Source: Pleodorina starrii (Eukaryota > Chlorophyta > Chlorophyceae > Chlamydomonadales > Volvocaceae). From it: a stretch of 64,000 nucleotides of DNA. How positions within the stretch are numbered: position 1 is the stretch's first letter; every line of letters starts with the position of its first letter. The position numbers and the translations under genes were made by a program. Below, piece by piece: positions 57,101 through 64,000 of the stretch. The stretch spans positions 5,493,001 through 5,557,000 of the forward strand of contig BRXU01000003.1 of assembly GCA_030267565.1 (NCBI GenBank). The letters are read 5' to 3'. The notes beneath the pieces were generated by a model. It ran no database searches, had not been told where the DNA came from, and saw nothing but the letters and a program-made list of their open reading frames with translations.

Positions 57101-60100
57101 CGGAGGGGCGGGGGGCGGGGGGCGGGGGGCGGGGGGCGGGGGGCGGGGGCGGGGCGCGGGGCGGGGGGCGGCGGGGGGGGGGCGGCGCGGCGCGGGGGGC
57201 GGGGGCGGGGGGCGGGGGCGGGGGCGGGGGGCGGGGGGCGGGCGGACCTCGGGGACAACGGCGGGAGGCTGTCTAGGAGTGAGTGAGTGAGTGAGTGAGT
57301 GAGTGAGTGAGTGAGTGAGTGAGTGAGTGAGTGAGTGAGTGAGTGAGTGAGTGAGTGAGTGAGTGAGTGAGTGAGTGAGTGAGTGAGTGAGTGAGTCAGT
57401 CAGTAATGTATTTTGTATTGTATTGTCAGTGCGCAGGTTGCAACCCAGGGTACTGTGTGTTCGCGCCAGCCGCCACCCCCCACCCGCCAGCCGCCACCCG
57501 CCAGCCGCGGCGGGAAGCATGGCACAGCGCACCGTACTCTGCCGTATTCACAATGCAATGACCGCACGTCCATACCACACACGCCGTCACCGTCCCCGTC
57601 CCCGCCGCCCGTTCGACATTCGACGTTCGACGTTCGAATCCGGCGCCGTACCGTGAGCAGGTCGATCTCGCCGGAGGAGGTTATCACGGTGCCGCCGCCG
57701 CCGCTGGTGGTGGTTGACGAGTTGGAGATGAGGATCTGGGCCGCGGTCCAACCCCCCCCGCGCGAACGCCGATGCGACCGACGAGAAGCAATGGCAGATA
57801 GGAGCGGCAACGGCGAAGAATGAGAAGAGCCGGCGGAATAAAGATGAGAGGGTGGGGCGTTTTTGCTGGAGCATAGGGTGTCAGGGAGAGTGGGAGACAC
57901 AGAAACAATGGTGCGGGCGATCCTTCAAAATACAGCCGGGGCCGGGGCCGGGGCCGGGGCCGGGGCCGGGGCCGGGGCCGGGGCCGGGGCCGGGGCCGGG
58001 GCCGGGGCCGGGGCCGGGGCCGGGGCCGGGGCCGGGGTCGGAGCTTGGGCTGGGACCCATATAGAATATACAACTAAATACATAAAACCGGAGATACGGG
58101 TCGCCGCGGAGTGAGGCTGCCTGCAACACGCCGCCGGTGTGGGCTACCCCCGTCAGCTCCGTGCTCAGTACGGCACAGCGAGCAAGCTGCAACAATACGG
58201 TGCTAGACCGGGAGCTACGATTACTACGCGGCCCACATACCTGGATCTTGTCGTACTCGACGTAGCTCCTCGTGTACGTCTGTACAAACAGTACCACCGC
58301 CCGTACGGCCTGCGGCCGGCCCAGATCCACGCGCCACAGGGAGGTGTTGGCGAACGAAGGGGACGATGACTGCAGCTGCTGACGCCGCCAGCCCCCGTGG
58401 CGCAGCCGCTGTTGGAATTGCTGCTGCTGCTGCAGCGCCCTCCTGCTGCTGCTATTGGTGGTGTTGGTTGTTGTGGTGTTGGTTGTTGTTGTTGTGTTGG
58501 TCGTTGTTGTGGTGTTGGTTGTCGGTGCCGCCGCCGCCGCCGCAATCATCCCCCACAGGTCGGGGTACTGGTCAGGCGCGGTGGCCAAGCCATCGACGGG
58601 GTACGACTCCTGCGGCAGTTGGCGGTTGGGGGTTGACAGTTGACAGTTGGTAGGTAAGGGTTCCAACGGGGAGCCGGTTGACTGACAGACAGGCATTCTT
58701 CAGGGCTCGTTGTTTTGCCGATGGGTGCCCGCCTGAGCGCAGCTGCAGCTACTGCGACTTGCGGTTGGTTGCGGTTGGTTGACGGCAACCGCCACCAACG
58801 GTCCAGCTGACTCTGCCCTTCCAAGGGCCCGGAGCCGCCCACACACTTTAGCAACAACAACGACAACAACAACAGCAGCAACGACAAGAACAACAACAAA
58901 ACCCTCTGACCCCCACGTCCCAACCCCATCCCTCGGACCCACCCGGTACATCGACGCGGGTGTAACCACGCCACCCCCCAGGGAGGTGGAGGGGGAGGGG
59001 GAGGAGGAGCGGGAGGAAGAAGACGTGGAGGAAGAGGAGGTGGTGGAAGAAGTGGAGGTGGAAGATGACGTCAGCGCGCCGGGCGTGGCGGCGCCGGCAG
59101 TGACCTCCGGCGGAATGTACGTCAGGCCGTCGTACCCGTAGACGTCGTCCCAGGCCGCCGTACCGTTGACGTACACGTGCGCCTGGCAGAGCAGCAGCGG
59201 CCGGGTGGGGTTGCCGTTGTCCTGCATGTACATCGCGACGTACCTGTCGTATGTAGTACGGCAACGTACATGTCGTACAAGGGAGAGAGGCGGGCGGGCA
59301 GCAGAGAAAGGCGGGATAACGTTCAGAGAGCCGGATACAAGGGTCGCGAGCCAGCACGGGTGAATCATGAATAAAAAAACAACGTGCGAACGACACGACA
59401 CGACACGACACGTCACGCTGTGAGAGACGAGCGATGCAGACAGTAACAAGCCCAACACCACACCCTCCCACCCACCCATCCATCCAGCCACCCACCCACC
59501 CAGTAACACGCCCCCCCCCCCCCGGGCCCCCCCCGCACCTGCCGACTACGTATCCCACCGAAGCGTTGCCGCACGTCGCCTCCCCCCACGCGGCGGCCAG
59601 CGAGGCACCCGTCATCATCAACCCACTCCCCGCAAAGCGACCGGTGCTGGCGGTGCAGCTGACAGAGGTCCACACGTCGCCCGGGTGGGTGACGCCGTCC
59701 CAGCTGTCGTCCAGGATCCGTACGGCAACGTACAGGCCGTACCCCTGCGTCAGGCCGCCCAGGACCTTTCCGGGGGTGGGGTGGGGGAGGTGGGGGAGGC
59801 GGGAGAAGGTCAAGTGGGGAAAGGCGGGCGGCGGCGGGTTCCCGTGGGGTTTGGGGCGCTAGTGAGCCGCCACTGTAGCGCCCCAACAACAACAACAGCA
59901 ACAACACCCGTTCACAGCAACAACATCAACAACATCACCGGTAGGGAAGGGAAGGTCATGGGGGGTCAGAGGGCCCGTGCCGCCCCTGATGACAGAAGCA
60001 CATGATGCGCAGGAAGGGCTGGATGGGGGAGGCGATGGGCGACCCCACCACCCCGAGGAGCACGGCCCCACTGGCAACCACCCCATCCCACCCCACCTCA

Positions 60101-63100
60101 CCCAACCCCAACCCAACCCTGTAGTGTTCCACAACCGCACCCCGCGCCCCCGCATACTCCACCCAGCCCCTCCCGACTCACGCCCTCCCGCACCCCCCAT
60201 CCCCACACGCACCCCCGCATCCCCACACGCACCCCCCCCCCGCATCCCCGCCCGCACCCACCCACCCTCCCACCCCCCCCCGCACCCACCCTCCCACCCC
60301 CGCCCCCACGCGCTCACAAGCTCACCCGCACTGCCGCCACCTGCGACGTGCGCTGCAGGTCCATGACCCAATAGTTGCGGTAGGGCAGGCCGTCAGCCAG
60401 CACACAGTAGCCCAGGTCGCTGATGAGCCCGGAACTGGTGGTGGTTGTGTTGGTGGCGTTGGAGGAGGAGGCGGAGGAGGAGGTCAGGGCCGCGGCGGCG
60501 GCGAGGCGCGCGGCGGTGTTGGGGTTCTGGAGCGCCAGGGAGGGGTCTGTGGCGTGAGGATGCGGGGCGGGGGCGGAGGGCGCGGGCGGGCGGAAGGGGG
60601 GGCGTTTCCGGGGGAGGGGGAGGGGCGGGAATTGGGGGTGAAATCCGCGAGTGGAGTAAAGTGGAGGGTTGGTGGGGGGGCCAGAGAGGGAGCGTGGAGA
60701 GGCAGTGGGGGTGGGCCTCTCCGGAAGGTCAGGACGGGTCAGGAAGGGTCAGGTCAGGAGGGGCCAAACATCCCCACCCGCTCCGAGTCCGCCGGCTCCC
60801 CCCCCTCCCTCCCTCCCTCCCTCCCTCCCTCCCAGGCAGGCAGGCGGGCGCACCTCCGCTGGTTGCGTTGGCCAAGATGGAGGCGGAGGTGGGTCGCCAA
60901 GCGGCCAGGGTCAGGCTGCTGGCGGCTGCGAGAAGGAGTGGGGTGGGGGGTTCAGGGTTGACACTTGGAGGGAGTCGGGGTCGGGGATGCGGATGGGTCC
61001 TGCGGGTGGTGCCCCCTAAAGCCACTCTTCTCCGCAACGTCGCCCCTGGTGCTGATTTGTGGATTCACACACATAACACACACCCATCTCTCTCTCAAGC
61101 CCCTCTAACAGCTCCACCGGGGGGGGGGGGGGGAGGGGTGGCCTTCGCGCTGGGGTCGACAGAGCGCACCTCCGCCAGCTTTCCTCGCCTGCAGCCAGAC
61201 CCAACCCCAGCTCCAGCACCGGCCCCAGCGACACAACACCCGCACAAAACCACACGCCCAACCAACAACACCCATTCCTTCCCCCCAAACCTCCCTTCTC
61301 CACCCTCGTCCCCCAACACCCCCCCGCGCCCCTCCACCCACCCACCCCTACACCCGACCCGAATCCCCCCACCCGCCCCCCACCCCCACCCTGCAAAACC
61401 GTCACCACCACTCCTCAAACCCACCTCCAGGCGCCACGCGCGCGTAGACCTCCACCTCACAGATCGCCGGGGAGTACCAGCCCCCCCGGGTACCGGTCGC
61501 ACTGCCTCCGCCGCTCTCCTCCACCTCCACAACATGCGCCAACTGCCAGCGGCGCGGCGCCATGATCACCACATACCTCGCCCCACCACCGCCACCACCA
61601 CCACCACCACCACTACCACTGGCGCTGGCGCTGGCCGGCGGGCAGTTGTAGCGGCGGCGCGGCGAGTCGGTGAGGTACCAGGTGTCGTCCAACTGGTCCA
61701 GGGAGGAGAGGGGCCCCACGTTGAGGGCGCAGGGGGGGTTCTCGCGACCAGAGGCGCTGGAGTTGTACAAGCTGGCAGGGCGGGGTGGGGGGATGTGTGG
61801 GGGATGTGGGGTGGGGTGGTTTAGGGAAAGGGAAGGGGGGGAAGGAGGGTGTTAAGGGGGGGTTAAGGAGGGGCGGGGTGGGTTGGGTTGGTGGAGTGAG
61901 GGGCGGGTTGGCCAGGAGCGCGATGCGCCGGTGGTGCTGGTGGCATCAAGCCGCCCCCTTCAGGTTGGGGGGGTCCATTCATTTACGGCTGTGGAGGCTA
62001 TGGTGGCTGCGGAGGCTGCGGTAGGTTTGAGCAACCCAGAAAGAAGTGTGGAGGCTATGGAGGCTGTGGAGGGGGGCCGGGATGAGAGAGGGGCGGCAGT
62101 GCGAAGGGACCCCCGGCTGCCTGGCTTCCTCTCCTTCCCTGCCCACCTCCCCTCCAACCTCCCCTCCCATTCCCTCCTTCCCTCCTCCCGACTCCCCTCC
62201 TTTCCTCTCCCCCTCTCCCACCTTCCGGCGCTGTAGCTCCCCACGTAGATGTGTAGGTAGGTGGACACCTGCGGGGCCAGGAGGAGAGGGAGGATGAGGG
62301 GGAAGAGGGGGCAGGGGGGAGGGAGGCGAGTGAGGGATGGGGGCGAGGGAGAGCCGGGAGCTGGATTGGATTGGATTAAATTGATTTGGATGGCGGAGGG
62401 TAGGCACCGGCTAGGCACCGGGTTTGGGGTAGACAGGCCGCTGCTACTGCTACTGCTGCTGCTGCTGCTCCCCGGCAGCACGCCGCTCACCTCCGAAACC
62501 AGCTCCGCGTCCTGGTCCAGCGCCGTACGAGCAAACGTGACCACCACCGCCTCCACCAGGTAACCGCCGCCGCCGCTGGCCCCCAGGTCAATCACCAGGA
62601 ACACGCCGTCGCCGGCGCCGTACGACGTGGATGTCGTATTTGTGTCGTACACGCGCGGGCACAGCTGTTCCTGGGTGGTCAGGCCTGGCGGGGGTGGGTG
62701 CGGGGCGATTGGGTGGGCGGGCGGGGCTCGGGTTAAGAGTACGACAGTCCAAAGAGGCAAGAGCTGGCAAGAGCTGACAAACAGGGGCAGCAGACGGTAA
62801 CAGGTGCCCATGGAAGTAGCAGAGAGGCGATGGAAGATGTGTGTGTATGTGTGTGTATGTGTGTGTGGGGGGGGGGGTATGGGTGGAGAGGGAGGGCGCG
62901 CCAGGGCTTCGTCCAGTCCCTCAGATCCAGGCCCCACCCTGCCCGCAAGCCCACCCATACGCATCTGCCCGCACGCCCACCCTTACACGCCCCTGCCCCT
63001 GCCCCTGCCCCCTCCCCCCCTCCCCTCACCCCCCCTCAGGCCCTCATACCCTCACCGGTCCCACTTCCACTGGGCATGGCAGCCGGCTTGATGCCGTCCG

Positions 63101-63250
63101 TAATCAGTCCCGGCCCCGTGAACGGGTAGGGGCTGGAGGGTCCCGCCAGCAGCGAGGGGTCGTCCGGCTGTACGGCAACGGTTGAGTTGGTTGCTGAGGG
63201 CGTAACTGGGCCATAGTCGACGGGGCGATTGTAGGAGACCTGCTGCAGAC
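44078..63250 (-). CDS. giant multi-lectin TRP/Flc-like membrane protein, N-terminus beyond window
   Basis: Twenty-seven exons, all phase-compatible, give 8,451 coding nt (2,816 residues) and a TGA stop at 44078. Exons: 63056-63250, 62491-62684, 62222-62268, 61425-61771, 60854-60925, 60326-60546, 59539-59765, 58943-59243, 58241-58609, 57652-57735, 56935-57046, 56519-56632, 55671-55916, 55041-55211, 54450-54631, 53735-53911, 53335-53440, 52546-52793, 52034-52322, 51601-51829, 50868-51066, 49756-50497, 49054-49296, 48336-48603, 45768-47973, 44747-45172, 44078-44515. Order: five discoidin/fucolectin-like modules, Ser-Pro linker, membrane segments, a loop of about 1,150 residues, more membrane segments, Gln-rich tail. 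A surface protein that binds glycans and may pass ions is the natural reading, but channel activity is inference. No signal peptide is seen because the 5' end is outside. Introns are microsatellite-rich. Confidence 0.8.
45175..45290 (+). repeat. 23-bp tandem repeat, five copies
   Basis: Unit AGGTGGATGGGCGCAGTGAG plus GGG, five copies with one variant, directly upstream of the 3' splice site of the exon starting at 45172 (minus strand). Confidence 0.9.
45768..50497 (-). other. cytosolic loop of about 1,150 low-complexity residues
   Basis: Exons 49756-50497, 49054-49296, 48336-48603 and 45768-47973. The first has a Lys/Glu/Asp-rich charged region (KDKEGAAKSRKEAEEKQEDK). The second has an Arg-rich stretch (EERRRRRRERRLQRAA). 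The third and fourth are Pro/Ala/Gly-rich with acidic Asp runs. Just before the next membrane segments comes ERYGLTFEENQGGRPLAMTF, which matches the short linker that precedes membrane spans in TRP/Flc-like proteins (RYG.LYEDF pattern). The loop thus seems to be an insertion into a conserved membrane domain. Confidence 0.6.
48629..48675 (+). repeat. interstitial TTTTAGGG telomere-like tract
   Basis: Four TTTTAGGG/TTTTAGGGG units in an intron of the giant gene, 26-72 nt upstream of the exon start at 48603 in the sense direction (read there as CCCTAAAA). Confidence 0.85.
50794..50834 (-). repeat. interstitial CCCTAAAA telomere-like tract
   Basis: About four units, slightly degenerate, in the intron following the exon that ends at 50868. 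Relative to the gene its orientation is opposite to that of the tract at 48629. Confidence 0.75.
51242..51392 (+). repeat. TACTGC/TATTGC hexanucleotide microsatellite
   Basis: About 25 hexamer units with trinucleotide interruptions in an intron of the giant gene. Leu-rich or Ala-rich frames through it are artefacts. Confidence 0.85.
51464..51490 (-). repeat. short CCCTAAAA telomere-like tract
   Basis: One exact CCCTAAAA unit and degenerate neighbours, in the same intron as the TACTGC microsatellite. Confidence 0.5.
51905..52024 (+). repeat. ACC / CAACAC microsatellite next to a splice donor
   Basis: ACC triplets run into about nine CAACAC hexamers. It lies just past the donor of the exon ending at 52034 in the sense direction. 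Confidence 0.85.
52546..52793 (-). other. Ser-Pro-rich (hydroxyproline-type) linker exon
   Basis: One exon (residues 1055-1137) encodes FPSPPPLPPRPPPPSPTPPS-like sequence, the extensin/pherophorin style of volvocine wall and matrix proteins, where prolines are hydroxylated and glycosylated. It separates the lectin-like array from the membrane part and probably forms a stiff rod outside the membrane. Confidence 0.75.
53046..53148 (+). repeat. TTCCC pentanucleotide microsatellite
   Basis: About 20 uninterrupted CCCTT units in the intron between exons 53335-53440 and 52546-52793. Confidence 0.95.
54183..54220 (+). repeat. degenerate TTTAGGG telomere-like tract
   Basis: GTTTAGAAGTTTAGGGTTTC and following units in the intron between exons 54450-54631 and 53735-53911. 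Confidence 0.6.
57062..57242 (+). repeat. GGGGGGCGGGG G-run tract
   Basis: About 180 bp of nearly pure G runs separated by C, in the intron upstream of the exon starting at 57046. On the sense strand this is a C-rich pyrimidine tract. Strong quadruplex potential on the plus strand. Confidence 0.9.
57277..57396 (+). repeat. GAGT tetranucleotide microsatellite
   Basis: About 30 perfect GAGT units, adjacent to the G-run tract in the same intron. Confidence 0.95.
57935..58037 (+). repeat. GGGGCC hexanucleotide microsatellite, about 17 units
   Basis: A pure (GGGGCC)n array in the intron between exons 58241-58609 and 57652-57735. It stays open in all plus-strand frames (Gly-Ala, Gly-Pro, Arg-Pro type dipeptides). 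The transcript of the giant gene carries the complement, GGCCCC. Confidence 0.95.
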
Positions 63251-63442
63251 CTGCAGACCGCAAAAGGGAACAAAGATGTGGGCAAATGAACACGGGACAT
63301 GCAGTACATACACGGGCATGCGTCAAACACGGGGCAGGGGTGTGTGTAAGGGGCGAGTTAAAGGGGGAAAGGTGATGGCGGGGGGAGTTAGAGGGGGAAA
63401 TGTGCGAGGGGAACAGCTGAAGCAGCTGGGTGACAGATTCCT

Positions 63443-63631
63443 TAGGTAGGTAGGTAAGTAGGTAGGTAGATAGGTAGATAGTTAGGTAGGTAAGTAGGTA
63501 GGTAGATAGGTAGATAGATAGGTAGGTGAGTATGTATGTAGGTAGGTAGGTAGGTAGGTAGGTAGGTAGGTAGGTAGGTAGGTAGGTAGGTAGGTAGGTA
63601 GGTAGGTAGATAGGTAGGTAGGTAGGTAGGC
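63443..63631 (+). repeat. TAGG/TAGA tetranucleotide microsatellite
   Basis: Imperfect TAGG/TAGA/TAAG units to about 63535, then about 18 perfect TAGG units and a short imperfect tail. It lies upstream of the first visible exon of the giant gene. Confidence 0.95.
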
Positions 63632-63665
63632 AGACAGGCACGCACGCACACACGGACCACAGGCG

Positions 63666-64000
63666 ACAAGGGGTTGGTGTCGGCTTCCTTGAAGCCGGAA
63701 AAAGGGCGGGGCCCCGTTCAATCCGTACGGGTGGAGTTGAAGGGCTAGGGCGGCGAGGGCGTGAAGTGTGAGAGTGTCAACATTCGTGCTGATAGACAGC
63801 CAGAGCTTTCAGCAATTCGCCCCATGTTTAGCATCGCGAGGCATCGCGCGCCGTCTCGGCACTGTGCAACTCTTCCGGCCAGCGCATTGGCTGAAGTTAC
63901 TTGACAGTAGACATGCAGTGTATCATTTACACATCACGCAGGCTGACTTGCCAATAGAAGGGCAGCGGAACTGTTTGAGAGGGTCGCGATGATGACGTGC
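63666..64000 (+). mobile_element. 1.2-kb dispersed repeat, copy 3, cut by window edge
   Basis: It begins ACAAGGGGTTGGTGTCGG like the other copies and follows them to the end of the window. It has only one instance of the internal GAGAGTGTC segment. About 190 bp lying between the two instances in copies 1 and 2 is absent. It is in the same orientation as copy 1 and probably lies in an upstream intron or the 5' flank of the giant gene. Confidence 0.85.

Larger units (their letters stand above)
53335..63250 (-). other. discoidin/fucolectin-like module array of the giant gene (17 exons)
   Basis: This part covers visible residues 1-1054. Each module shows the jelly-roll pattern: a (W)xVDLG-type strand, a central strand ending xLxV, and a closing RYV...L.L.EV.VY strand. 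Examples are GVFLVIDLG then ICEVEVYAR; YWVMDLQ then GRYVAMYMQ and LLLCQAHVYV; LWRVDLGRP then GRYVYVN and DIAVYT; PWWAVDLGV; and PAWMTLDFGV then GRFLTLRSGDG. These resemble F5/8-type-C and fucolectin domains that bind sugars. Sequons (Asn-X-Thr/Ser) are common, and module 3 holds an Asn-Thr repeat (58446-58510). Ca2+- or fucose-binding residues could not be assigned by eye. Confidence 0.65.

Noticed and set aside
57600..57660. GTTCGAATCC word like a tRNA B box
   Set aside because: No matching A box at tRNA spacing and no cloverleaf can be drawn. It is part of a GTTCGAC tandem next to an exon.

Overview
The window is nuclear DNA from a eukaryote, most likely a chlamydomonadalean (volvocine-type) green alga. 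It is very GC-rich. Genes are split into many short exons by GT-AG introns full of microsatellites. Proteins carry long Ala, Gly, Pro and Gln runs, and one carries a Ser-Pro (hydroxyproline-type) linker. A plant-type SYP5 SNARE is present. Short tracts of TTTTAGGG, the Chlamydomonas-type telomere unit, lie inside the chromosome, and TGTAA, the volvocine poly(A) signal, is seen downstream of two genes. The assignment is inference, because no species-specific marker was identified.

Layout, left to right: a Qc-SNARE of the SYP5 class (388-2407, +, first exon not found); SFT2 Golgi transport protein (4837-6430, -); a PLOD/LH3-type glycosyltransferase (8587-12106, -) with a tRNA-derived SINE inserted exactly at its stop codon; a CDKL-family protein kinase with a tail of about 1,100 residues (15776-21707, +); a 5.6-kb intergenic stretch with a MITE-like element; a secreted-type Mn superoxide dismutase (27294-33877, -) whose introns hold a 12-bp minisatellite of about 1 kb and copy 1 of a 1.2-kb repeat; a Cys-containing protein of unknown function, possibly secreted (35838-38922, -); an unresolved plus-strand region (39565-43721) with copy 2 of the 1.2-kb repeat; and one giant gene (44078 to beyond 63250, -) of at least 27 exons and 2,816 visible residues. 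Copy 3 of the 1.2-kb repeat runs off the right edge.

The giant gene is the most striking object. All 27 exons join in phase. The product has about five discoidin/fucolectin-like extracellular modules, a Ser-Pro-rich linker and a membrane domain resembling TRP/Flc-type channels, split by a low-complexity loop of about 1,150 residues. Several other products also belong to the secretory route or the cell surface: two trafficking proteins, a Golgi-type glycosyltransferase, the secreted-type SOD and possibly the unknown Cys-containing protein. There is no operon logic; these genes are independent eukaryotic units. Exon boundaries were set by reading splice signals and phase by eye, and no transcript evidence was available.
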